A stretch of DNA of 40,436 nucleotides from Proteiniphilum sp. UBA1403 (GTDB lineage: Bacteria > Bacteroidota > Bacteroidia > Bacteroidales > Dysgonomonadaceae): positions 1 to 40,436 of the forward strand of contig DBQD01000048.1 in the NCBI GenBank assembly GCA_002305715.1, in the 5' to 3' direction. Shown here one piece after another: positions 1 through 7,292 of the stretch. The translations under genes and the position numbers were made by a program. Numbering within the stretch: position 1 is the first letter of the stretch; each line of letters begins with the position of its first letter. Under the pieces are notes generated by a model that was not told where the DNA came from, did no database searches, and saw only the letters and a program-made list of their open reading frames with translations.

Positions 1-105
1 CAATCTTTTGAGACAGCCCCTTCTTTATATCCCATATGAGCCTTCTTGAAAAAACGAAGGTTTTTTCACCCCTAAGCTAGTCTGACAAAGGATATTCACA
101 ACTTG

Positions 106-154
106 CATATTGTAAAACTGTATGATTTATGCTATAAAAACATATTGTAAAACT
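106..154. repeat. Direct repeat CATATTGTAAAACT, two copies
   Basis: The 14-base word CATATTGTAAAACT occurs at 106-119 and again at 141-154, 35 bases apart, in AT-rich DNA just upstream of a strong promoter. The sequence after each copy is also similar (TATGATTTAT and TATGTTTTAT). The spacing and position suit a binding site for a regulator of that promoter, but this is inference and no protein is implied. Confidence 0.5.
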
Positions 155-177
155 ATGTTTTATAATATATAAATTTA

Positions 178-209
178 TTTTGCACATTCAAAAATGAGAT
201 ATATCTTTG
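178..209 (+). promoter_or_regulatory. Bacteroidota-type promoter
   Basis: TTTTG at 178-182 and TATCTTTG at 202-209 are separated by 19 bases. This fits the Bacteroidota housekeeping sigma consensus (TTTG at -33, TAnnTTTG at -7) exactly. Transcription would start near 216. The next thing downstream is a terminator at 269-305, not a gene, so the primary product may be a short RNA. Confidence 0.7.
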
Positions 210-215
210 CATCGA

Positions 216-305
216 TAACCTAAAACAATCTTTTTTACCTTAATGCTGATATCACGTTAACCAATACAAAAGAGGACTTCTCGACCGAGGTGTCCTCTTT
301 TTTTT
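216..305 (+). ncRNA. Candidate small RNA or attenuated leader
   Basis: A transcript of about 90 nt is bounded by the promoter at 178-209 and the hairpin terminator at 269-305. It contains a five-codon open frame at 243-260 (ATG CTG ATA TCA CGT TAA), with no clear ribosome binding site. It may be a free small RNA, or a leader whose terminator attenuates the DUF4886 gene at 385. I do not recognise a named RNA family. Confidence 0.45.
269..305 (+). terminator. Rho-independent terminator
   Basis: AAAGAGGAC (269-277) pairs perfectly with GTCCTCTTT (292-300) around a 14-nt loop, and the stem runs into eight consecutive T. It is a textbook intrinsic terminator for rightward transcription. Confidence 0.85.
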
Positions 306-337
306 ACAAGAAAAAACAGGTTGGATAGGCGCACGCT

Positions 338-359
338 TATCAAGCTTTTTTATTGATAA
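338..359. repeat. Short inverted repeat before the DUF4886 gene
   Basis: TTATCAA (338-344) and TTGATAA (353-359) form a perfect 7-bp inverted repeat around a T-rich 8-base loop, 26 bases before the start codon at 385. It could be an operator or an mRNA hairpin. No further function can be read. Confidence 0.35.
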
Positions 360-384
360 CAAATGCATTATAAATCATCAGGAA

Positions 385-1215
385 ATGAAAAAAATTGTTT
401 TACTTTTAGTTGCGCTATGTATAACCTTTTCCATAGCGTATGGGAAACAGATTAAACTACTTACTATCGGAAACAGTTTTTCCGACGATGCAGTAGAACA
501 TTATTTGTATGGATTGGCAGAAGCTAGTGGAGATACCATTATCATTGGCAACATGGTTATTGGTGGATGTCCATTGGAGAAGCACTACAACAATTCGGTA
601 AGCAATGCAGCAAACTATTCCTATCGGAAGATTGTGGCCGGCGAAAAAACCGTTACACTCAATTTCAGACTGGAGGAAGTCATGAAAGATGAGCCCTGGG
701 ATTATATTTCATTTCAGCAGGCAAGTCCGCTGTCGGGACAATACAACACCTATACACCCTACCTGACAGAACTGATTAAATATGTTCGTCAACATACCAT
801 CAACCCCAATGTAGAAATCATCTTCCACATTACATGGGCCTACGCACAGAACTCAACACACGAAGGTTTTGCAAATTACGGGAAAGATCAGCTCTCCATG
901 TACAATGCCATCCTCTCAACCGCAAAAAAGGCTCTTGAAGATAACAACATCCGCATCTTTGTTCCTGCGGGTACTGCCATTCAGAATGGAAGAACAAGCT
1001 CTTTGGGAGATACGTTCTGCAGAGACGGTTACCACCTTGAACTCAATTACGGAAGATATACCGCCTCTTGCACCTGGTATGAAACTCTGTTCAACAAATC
1101 AGTTGTGGGCAACACCTACATCCCCCCCAAAATCACACCCGAACAAGCAAGGATAGCCCAACTTGCCGCTCATCATGCCGTAAAGGAACCATGGAAAATC
1201 ACCCCGATAGAGTGA
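385..1215 (+). CDS. Secreted DUF4886 (SGNH/GDSL-like) protein
   Basis: This 276-residue protein has a Sec signal peptide at residues 1-20, with probable cleavage after AYG. The mature part opens with an IGNSFSDD block, which resembles SGNH hydrolase block I with the nucleophile Ser in GNS. Near the C-terminus, DGYHLELNYG matches block V (D-x-x-H). DUF4886 proteins are common in Bacteroidota carbohydrate loci and are thought to be esterase-like, but no substrate can be read here. It is probably periplasmic, since no lipobox is seen. It stands alone, converging on glpF; its stop codon lies inside a hairpin shared with the opposite strand. Family confidence is high; activity is inferred. Confidence 0.8.
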   Translation: MKKIVLLLVALCITFSIAYGKQIKLLTIGNSFSDDAVEHYLYGLAEASGDTIIIGNMVIGGCPLEKHYNNSVSNAANYSYRKIVAGEKTVTLNFRLEEVMKDEPWDYISFQQASPLSGQYNTYTPYLTELIKYVRQHTINPNVEIIFHITWAYAQNSTHEGFANYGKDQLSMYNAILSTAKKALEDNNIRIFVPAGTAIQNGRTSSLGDTFCRDGYHLELNYGRYTASCTWYETLFNKSVVGNTYIPPKITPEQARIAQLAAHHAVKEPWKITPIE

Positions 1216-1231
1216 ACTAGTCGGGGTGATT
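1197..1231. terminator. Hairpin between convergent DUF4886 and glpF genes
   Basis: AATCACCCCGA (1197-1207) and TCGGGGTGATT (1221-1231) form a perfect 11-bp stem with a 13-nt loop. The DUF4886 stop codon (1213-1215) sits in the loop. Read leftward the stem is followed by TTTTCC, so it may stop glpKF transcription; read rightward only a weak T tract follows. Confidence 0.6.
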
Positions 1232-1253
1232 ATTCTGTAATTTGTGAACATAT

Positions 1254-2003
1254 TCAAGCACAAACGGTGCGTATAAACAGGTAGATCATTGCTGCCGTCC
1301 CTGCTCCGGCTATGGGACCAACAATAGGAATCCAAGAATATTTCCAATCATTGTCGTCCTTATTCTCAAACGAAATCAAGGTATGAACAATGCGTGGTCC
1401 CAAGTCGCGTGCAGGATTAATGGCATAACCGGTTGTACCACCTAGGCTAAGCCCAATAGAGAATACCACCAGTGATACTGGCAGTGCTCCCAGCGATCCC
1501 AGTCCCATTTTCTCGCTTCCCAGATATTCATATTGTAATTGAGGCAATGCAATCAATAACACCGCAATAATCAGCACAAAAGTGCCGATAAATTCAGAAA
1601 AGAAGTTGTTCTTGTAATTTCTGATTGCAGGTTCCGTACAAAAACAGGCTTTCTTGATACCAGGGGTATCGGTAATCTTGAAATGCTCTTTAAAGAAGAA
1701 ATAAACCGTTGTTGCTCCAAACATGGCACCCAGTATTTGAGACAGTATAAATGGCAGAACTTTTCCCCATTCAAACAACCCACTAAATGCCAAACCTAGT
1801 GTCACAGCCGGATTAAGGTGTGCTCCACTTATATCGCCCGTCAGCAAGACAGCAACAAATACCGCCAAAGCCCAACCGGTGGTTATAACGATCCAACCAC
1901 TTCCAAAACTCTTTGTCTTATTAAGATTCACATTGGCCACCACACCGTTACCCAATAGAATCATCACAAAAGTTCCAAAAAATTCACCAAAAAATTCACT
2001 CAT
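1254..2003 (-). CDS. glpF: Glycerol uptake facilitator (aquaglyceroporin)
   Basis: This 249-residue MIP-family channel passes glycerol across the inner membrane. Both half-helix motifs are present: NPA at 64-66 (SGAHLNPAV) and NPARD at 196-200. By alignment to E. coli GlpF from memory, the selectivity filter is Trp44, Gly184, Tyr193 and Arg199. Gly184 and Arg199 mark a glycerol channel rather than a strict water channel. Tyr193 replaces the Phe found in E. coli. Six membrane segments are evident. The start lies 2 nt after the glpK stop, so the two are co-transcribed and probably translationally coupled. No glycerol-3-phosphate dehydrogenase gene is in view. Confidence 0.92.
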   Translation of the reverse strand: MSEFFGEFFGTFVMILLGNGVVANVNLNKTKSFGSGWIVITTGWALAVFVAVLLTGDISGAHLNPAVTLGLAFSGLFEWGKVLPFILSQILGAMFGATTVYFFFKEHFKITDTPGIKKACFCTEPAIRNYKNNFFSEFIGTFVLIIAVLLIALPQLQYEYLGSEKMGLGSLGALPVSLVVFSIGLSLGGTTGYAINPARDLGPRIVHTLISFENKDDNDWKYSWIPIVGPIAGAGTAAMIYLFIRTVCA

Positions 2004-2005
2004 AG

Positions 2006-3502
2006 TTACATTGGGTTATTCCAATTTTTGCAGCGCTCAACAGCTCTTTTCCAATTGGTAATTGTGTTATTAATATTGCTTGCTTTCGCATTGGGAGTAA
2101 ACTTACGGTCAACATGCCATTGATCCTTTATTTCTTCGATGTTTTTCCAAAAACCGACTGCCAGACCTGCAAAATAGGCCGCACCCAAGGCTGTTGTTTC
2201 CGTAACTTTCGGTCGCACAACATTTCGCCCTATTGCATCAGACTGAATTTGCATCAAGAGGTTATTCACAACGGCACCCCCATCTACACGCAGTTCATTC
2301 AGTTCAATTCCGGAATCGGACACCATGGTTTCTATCACTTCCATGGAGTGGAAGGCGATTGCTTCAAGTGCTGCTCGAGCTATATGTGCCTTACCGGCAC
2401 CTCGTGTAAGACCAATGATGGCTCCTGTGGCATACTGATCCCAATGAGGAGCTCCCAATCCTACAAACGCTGGTACAAAGTAAACACCGCCGTTGTCTTC
2501 CACTTCGCTGGCCAAAGCCTCAATTTCGGAGGAGGATTTAATGATTCCAAACTGGTCGCGCAACCACTGAACTACAGCACCACCAATAAAAATACTACCC
2601 TCAAGTGCGTAGGTAACTTCGTTGCCAATTTGCCAACCAATGGTTGCCAACAGTTTGTTTTTCGACACAACCGGTTTGTTTCCCGTATTCATCACCACAA
2701 AACAACCAGTACCATATGTGTTTTTCACCATCCCCTTTTCAATACACATCTGTCCGAAGAGAGCAGCCTGTTGATCTCCCGCAATTCCGGATATGGGTAT
2801 TTCAATTCCGAAGCATTCTGGTGTCGTATAACCATAGATATGACTACTAGGTTTCGTGATCGGCAACATGGCTTTGGGGATATCAAACAACGATAATAGG
2901 TCCTCATCCCACTCCAACGTATGAATATTGAAGAGCAGAGTTCTACTGGCGTTTGTGACATCTGTAATATGTGTTTTTCCACCAGTAAGCTTCCAAACAA
3001 GCCAACTGTCGACAGTCCCAAAAAGGAGTTTTCCTGCTTTTGCTTTCTCCTGTGCACCCTCCACATGATCGAGGATCCACCTAATTTTTGTGGCCGAGAA
3101 GTATGCATCGATGAGCAATCCGGTCTTTTCTGTAATCAACTTTTCCAGTCCCCTTTCTTTCAGCTCATTGCAATAGCCGGCTGTTCGTCGGTCTTGCCAT
3201 ACAATGGCATTATATATGGGAAGTCCTGTTTCGCGATCCCACACAAGCGTTGTTTCACGCTGGTTGGTAATTCCTATCCCGGCAATCTGCCCTGGAGTTA
3301 CATTGGCCTGTTTCATCACATCGCGCGAAACCTTTAACACGGCATCCCAGATTAGCATCGGGTCATGTTCAACCCATGTCTGTTGCGGAAAAAACTGGTC
3401 AAATTCTTTTTGGGCAGTGTCAACGATTTTTCCCGAATGGTCAAAAAGTATGGCACGATTACTGGTTGTTCCTGAGTCTAGAGAGAGAATGTATTTTTCC
3501 AT
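2006..3502 (-). CDS. glpK: Glycerol kinase
   Basis: This FGGY-family kinase phosphorylates glycerol to sn-glycerol 3-phosphate with ATP, trapping glycerol that enters through the adjacent GlpF. The ATG at 3502 gives 498 residues, the usual family length, beginning MEKYILSLDSGTTS; a longer frame to 3544 adds only 14 unlikely residues. Visible motifs are DSGTTS at residues 9-14 (phosphate loop), NQRETT from residue 80, WQDRRT from 102, GIAGDQQAALFGQ, NTYGTGCF, and RVDGGAVVN near the C-terminus. It is the first gene of a glpK-glpF operon. No clear TAnnTTTG promoter was found upstream. Confidence 0.95.
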   Translation of the reverse strand: MEKYILSLDSGTTSNRAILFDHSGKIVDTAQKEFDQFFPQQTWVEHDPMLIWDAVLKVSRDVMKQANVTPGQIAGIGITNQRETTLVWDRETGLPIYNAIVWQDRRTAGYCNELKERGLEKLITEKTGLLIDAYFSATKIRWILDHVEGAQEKAKAGKLLFGTVDSWLVWKLTGGKTHITDVTNASRTLLFNIHTLEWDEDLLSLFDIPKAMLPITKPSSHIYGYTTPECFGIEIPISGIAGDQQAALFGQMCIEKGMVKNTYGTGCFVVMNTGNKPVVSKNKLLATIGWQIGNEVTYALEGSIFIGGAVVQWLRDQFGIIKSSSEIEALASEVEDNGGVYFVPAFVGLGAPHWDQYATGAIIGLTRGAGKAHIARAALEAIAFHSMEVIETMVSDSGIELNELRVDGGAVVNNLLMQIQSDAIGRNVVRPKVTETTALGAAYFAGLAVGFWKNIEEIKDQWHVDRKFTPNAKASNINNTITNWKRAVERCKNWNNPM

Positions 3503-4003
3503 TATACTGTCGATTCTGTTAATTTGTCTACTAAACGGGGACAATGATAGAAATAAAATTTTAGATTATAAAAGATTCTTATCCTTAAATTAATTCCACG
3601 TTCTCATCTTTTGTGTTTGTTCCATAATTTATTTCTATTTGAGTCTTCAAGATATATTTTATTTCAAACAGGACACACAACACCATGATGATAATAACTT
3701 CCAGCCTACTCCTGCTATCGCTATCCTTGTCGATATGCATCGCGCAAGCTTTCATTACTCCCTATCCGAACTAGTAGGAGCAGGAAGACGTTTTTTACGC
3801 TTCCTAAGAATATCACAATCTCAACCGAGTTGGGATAGTTCGGTTCTCCTCCCTATATGCCTTATATATGCCTTATATTTTAATAAGGAAGATATAAGGA
3901 GGATATGAAGAGGATATGAAGAGGGAATGAGGTTGAAGCGAAGGAGGGGCAGCCTGTCTCGCCCTGAATAACGTTTACTCACGAATCAATTAATATCAGG
4001 ACA
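3503..4003. other. Gene-free stretch before the IS3 relic
   Basis: About 500 bases with no credible gene. An 89-codon frame at 3639-3908 runs through the repeat units, has no recognisable motif, and is judged spurious. Contents noted are a hairpin at 3783-3803 (GGAAG(A)CGT with ACGCTTCC), a hairpin near 3820-3839 (ATCTCAAC with GTTGGGAT), and the 11-bp repeat block at 3849-3924. The glpK promoter should lie at the left edge but was not recognised. Confidence 0.5.
3849..3924. repeat. Inverted repeat built of 11-bp tandem units
   Basis: The left arm has ATGCCTTATAT twice in tandem (3857-3867, 3868-3878). The right arm has ATATAAGGAGG (3892-3902) and then ATATGAAGAGG twice (3903-3913, 3914-3924). 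The right units resemble the reverse complement of the left ones, so the whole can fold as an imperfect hairpin with an 11-base period. It lies in a gene-free stretch upstream of the IS3 relic. Function is unknown. Confidence 0.6.
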
Positions 4004-4690
4004 ATGAAGACAAAATTAAACAGAATACCAGACGAAGTACAACTTCAAATTATTCATTAGTATTTAATAATTGAAATTATGCAACCCGAGTTAATTGCAA
4101 AATTTGACTTTGGGTAAAAATATAATATCTATCTTTGGATGAAGAGATTTGGTATTTCCAAGCAAGATGTTGTCTAATTAAAACAGGATAGATTTATGGC
4201 TTCAACAAGTTCAAAGAGTTCCAGGGAACTAGAGTTAGAGCAAAAGATCCGCATCTTAGAAGATGAGATTAATAAGGAAAAGCTTAAAACAGCTACTCTA
4301 AGCACGTTGATTGATATTGCAGAGCGTGACTTGAAGATTGATATAAAAAAGGGTGGTGCCAAGCAATAAACACACTTCGCACAAATAACCCCGGATTCAT
4401 TCTGGGAGATTGTTGTGTGTTGTTTGGCAAGGCAAGCGTACCACCATGGGGAGAAGTACAATTACAAGGAACAGTTTAAGGATGTGACAATTGAGACAAT
4501 ACACACTGTCAGTGCGTTGGAGATGGCTTTAAAACGACTATCATGTCACACGAGTGGACTCATTCACCACTCTTAAAGAGGTGTGTAGTATTGCTGTTCA
4601 TATTACGTAAAGAAACTCCTAGGAGACAATTAGAGTATCAGAAAGACAGAAAATGGAGATCCCGGGAAAAAGATAAGTTTCCTGTTAGTA
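4004..4690 (+). pseudogene. Decayed IS3-family transposase (OrfA plus OrfB remnants)
   Basis: A frame from the ATG at 4004 to the stop at 4367-4369 reads like Bacteroidota IS3 OrfA. It starts MKTKLNRIPDEVQLQII, has a central LWMKRFGISKQDV, and ends in a leucine-rich coiled coil closing with DIAERDLKIDIKKGGAKQ. It is broken by in-frame stops at 4058, 4115 and 4175. OrfB fragments follow: NTLRTNNPGFILG then LFGKA near 4375-4435, a frameshift to AYHHGEKYNYKEQFKD, an apparent internal deletion, then SGLIHHS-stop-RGV-stop-YCC and TENGDP. The last pieces match the IHHSDRGVQY and GDPLENA stretches of the DDE domain. The element is inactive. Terminal inverted repeats were not found, so the limits are approximate. 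Confidence 0.8.
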
Positions 4691-4720
4691 AACGAAATAT
4701 ATAGATCAATTTAAAAAAGC

Positions 4721-4776
4721 AATAACAGTCCCCCTTGCCACACCCTTGTCACAAAAAGGGCTGTTATCTCTTTTTT
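4721..4776. terminator. Bidirectional terminator hairpin
   Basis: ATAACAG plus CCCTT on the left (4722-4736, with a 3-nt bulge) pairs with AAGGG plus CTGTTAT on the right (4756-4767). Reading leftward the stem is followed by GC and six T, which ends the long minus-strand operon. Reading rightward it is followed by CTC and six T. Confidence 0.75.
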
Positions 4777-5009
4777 CCGGAGGTTACTAATTTGACAAGT
4801 AAAGCAACCACCACACGAATTAATGCAACCAGCAAATAGATGCACACGGTTATAATTACTACATAACCAATCTGTGTGAAGAGTTCATACCATGGAGTCT
4901 TATATAGTATGATTGAGATGGCGTTTAGAGTGCAAGCAGCGGCAAAACATCCCAGCAATATGTACAACTCCTTTTTTATTCTTTGTGCTGTAATAACAAT
5001 ATCTTTCAT
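4764..5009 (-). CDS. Small two-helix membrane protein
   Basis: This 81-residue protein starts MKDIVITAQRIKKELYILLGC and has two hydrophobic segments at about residues 15-35 and 48-72, with a basic C-terminal tail (SGKKR). An upstream in-frame ATG at 5048 would add 13 residues. The inner start is preferred because I recall similar small Bacteroidota proteins starting MK-I-VTA, but this is from memory. It is the last gene of the redox locus and follows the Gfo/Idh gene at 5052, so translation may be coupled. Its stop overlaps the terminator. Function is unknown; it could anchor or assist the exported enzymes. Confidence 0.6.
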   Translation of the reverse strand: MKDIVITAQRIKKELYILLGCFAAACTLNAISIILYKTPWYELFTQIGYVVIITVCIYLLVALIRVVVALLVKLVTSGKKR

Positions 5010-5051
5010 TTTGGTGCGATCAAAAAAGTGACTCTCTGTCAGGTCCACTAA

Positions 5052-6380
5052 TTAAAATTTCATATATGGAATCTTATACTCTTCCGGAAAATCAATCTTC
5101 CGTTGCTCATCCATTGCCTGGTTACCTAAGAGACACAATAGCGTTGACGAATACGCCTCTTCAACAATATTTTCTCCCTTTTCTCCAGTGATACATGCTT
5201 GACAAAATGCCGAAAGCATCTGATCTGAACCGTCGTTGACTGCACCTATCATGGAAATACCATCGCTCACATTGAAATTATCAGCTAATATTGGGAATGG
5301 TGTGTACTCCTTCTTCGTTTCGGGTCTCCAACTAGCGCCGGCTAAAGGCACAGCGGTGAATACTTTGTCACCAATCTGACTCAACAGCTGTTCGATCCCA
5401 CTTTTACCGATGTTCTCATTTTCGAGATAGTACATTCCAGTTGCAAGATTCATGGTGCCATCGTGTCCGAGAATCTGATCCTCCATACCATTGAATTTAT
5501 TGGATATCACTGATTCATAGTTGATCTTTACACCATTGCTATAATGGTAAACGAGACTTACACTGTCATAAACCTCCCGTCCATCCTTCCAGAAGACAAT
5601 GTCTCCCATGCCCATTACAGACTTAGGAATTCGCTTGGTAGCCCAGTTGCAGACCTCTAGCTGATGTGTAGCCAGCTCTGTCATTAAGCCACCGGAGCTT
5701 TCACGGTATAGTCGCCAGTTGATGCTTCGCTCCAATTCGGGAGAGGGCACCGGTCTGCGCCAGTCGTGATTGCGGTACCAATAACACCTTGCACCAACCA
5801 CATCTCCAATTAATCCGGATTGAATCATCTGTATTCCCTTGATATACTTCTCATCGAACATACGCTGCATGCAAAAGTAGACCACCCTATCGCTGGTTTG
5901 ATAGGTATCATAAATCTGCTTACACTCTTCCATGGAGTAGGCCATCGATTTTTCACAGAAAACATGCTTCCCAGCAGAAAGCGCATCCAATAAAATGGGA
6001 GCATGCCAATTAAGCGGAGTAGCAATGACAACACCATCTACCTCCGGCAGTTCTAGCACTTTCCTGTAGTCGCTATATTTCTTCGCTGTAGGCACCAAAG
6101 CCGCTGCAGCTTCCAAGTTTGGAGCGTATGTGTCGCACAGTGCTACAATTTCAGCATGTTGTATGGAGAACATGTTATGGATATGGTACTGTCCGCGTGA
6201 GCCGGTTCCAATGATTGCAATACGCGATTTCTCTTTCGCTACCTCTTTGAGTTTATCTGGTGTAAAAGATTGAAGCCAAGGCATTGTACCCAACAATGCT
6301 GCGCCACCTGTTATACCTCCCAGATCTTTGATAAATTGACGCAAGCTTAAATCTACTTGCTTCTCTTCTTTACGAGACAT
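5052..6380 (-). CDS. Gfo/Idh/MocA family oxidoreductase
   Basis: This 442-residue NAD(P)-dependent dehydrogenase carries IIGTGSRG at about 56-63 (Rossmann loop) and EKS at 143-145 in place of the family EKP motif. The domain interface segment GGLMTELATHQLEV holds the expected catalytic-region His. Residues 10-40 form a hydrophobic leader (LRQFIKDLGGITGGAALLG) like the Tat leaders of related proteins, but there is no twin arginine. It may be a degenerate leader or a cytoplasmic protein. It starts 7 nt after the apbE stop. Family members oxidise or reduce sugars, often at C3. The substrate is unknown. Confidence 0.85.
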   Translation of the reverse strand: MSRKEEKQVDLSLRQFIKDLGGITGGAALLGTMPWLQSFTPDKLKEVAKEKSRIAIIGTGSRGQYHIHNMFSIQHAEIVALCDTYAPNLEAAAALVPTAKKYSDYRKVLELPEVDGVVIATPLNWHAPILLDALSAGKHVFCEKSMAYSMEECKQIYDTYQTSDRVVYFCMQRMFDEKYIKGIQMIQSGLIGDVVGARCYWYRNHDWRRPVPSPELERSINWRLYRESSGGLMTELATHQLEVCNWATKRIPKSVMGMGDIVFWKDGREVYDSVSLVYHYSNGVKINYESVISNKFNGMEDQILGHDGTMNLATGMYYLENENIGKSGIEQLLSQIGDKVFTAVPLAGASWRPETKKEYTPFPILADNFNVSDGISMIGAVNDGSDQMLSAFCQACITGEKGENIVEEAYSSTLLCLLGNQAMDEQRKIDFPEEYKIPYMKF

Positions 6381-6387
6381 AGTGGGT

Positions 6388-7164
6388 TTATAAATTAAAG
6401 TCTAATATTTGTTTCGTGTCAAACTGTGTCAATAGTTTCTCTTTTTGATGTGGCTCAGCGGCAATTAAGACTGTTGTTAAAACCTCCGCATCGACCGGGT
6501 TGTCGCTCTCCACACATATCAATCTTCTCTCCCTGTTGAATCTGCGATTCAATGGGTTAATGATATGGCCTGAATAATTGGGAGTATTTCCGGAAGTGGA
6601 GAGTGCTGAATCTCTTAGGGCTATCTCTTCAAGTATTTGACCTTTTTGAAACGGGTTTTCAATGCTTACCTTCCAGGTGTCTCCATAGGGATGATGACCA
6701 AGTGCAAAGATAGCACTTTGTCCAAAGTCCACAAAACTATTCTCAACATTGTTCGTTTTCAATATGTTCAGCAACTTCTTCATTGCGTATCCCTTGGCAT
6801 ATCCGCCAAAGTCGAATGAGAGATTGGGCTGAAGAAACTGCACAGCATGCTCCTCTTCGTTGAATACAACCTGCAAGAAATCTGTTAGCGTGATATCAAA
6901 CAGGCCGAATGTCTTTTCGTAGTAATTGCGACAATCCTGCAAGATTTCCCACATTTCCTGGCTAACGGGCACCGGTTTAGTGCCGGCTTCATGATTGATA
7001 CGTGAGACCTCACTGTTGGGATCAAACCGATTTAACATATGATCGAGATACTCCAGTTCCTGCTGAAATGACTCCCATATATTGGTTGAATGTTCTTTTT
7101 CAACTCCAAGTATTAGCACATCAAATCGTGTTCCCATGATTCGTGATAACGAACCATGAAACAT
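6388..7164 (-). CDS. ApbE-like FAD:protein FMN transferase
   Basis: ApbE enzymes attach FMN covalently, from FAD, to Thr or Ser of target flavoproteins, usually outside the cytoplasm. Seen here are MGTRFDVL near the N-terminus, FDFGGYAKGYA, STSGN, SGHIINP, and VDAEVLTTVLI corresponding to the Mg-binding DALST segment. With the ATG at 7164 the protein has 258 residues; an upstream GTG at 7203 would give 271. It is shorter than the usual 320-350 residues and shows no signal peptide or lipobox, so its location is unclear. It lies between two oxidoreductase genes. No FMN-bind domain partner or canonical S(T/S)GAT acceptor motif was found in the window. Confidence 0.82.
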   Translation of the reverse strand: MFHGSLSRIMGTRFDVLILGVEKEHSTNIWESFQQELEYLDHMLNRFDPNSEVSRINHEAGTKPVPVSQEMWEILQDCRNYYEKTFGLFDITLTDFLQVVFNEEEHAVQFLQPNLSFDFGGYAKGYAMKKLLNILKTNNVENSFVDFGQSAIFALGHHPYGDTWKVSIENPFQKGQILEEIALRDSALSTSGNTPNYSGHIINPLNRRFNRERRLICVESDNPVDAEVLTTVLIAAEPHQKEKLLTQFDTKQILDFNL

Positions 7165-7292
7165 GGAAGAATCGTTGTAATATGTAGAATTAGATTGGAT
7201 CACTATTTATGTAAGAGATAGACAATATCTTGAACTGTTACTTACAGGCCTGATATTGTGTAATCAATTTAAAAATAAGGAATGCAAAATAA

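Noticed and set aside
2114..2896. 260-codon frame opposite glpK
   Set aside because: It lies wholly antisense to a clear glycerol kinase and has no domain signal; it is a shadow of biased codon use.
3639..3908. 89-codon open frame upstream of the IS3 relic
   Set aside because: It runs through the 11-bp repeat block, has no recognisable motif or ribosome site, and has an unlikely composition.
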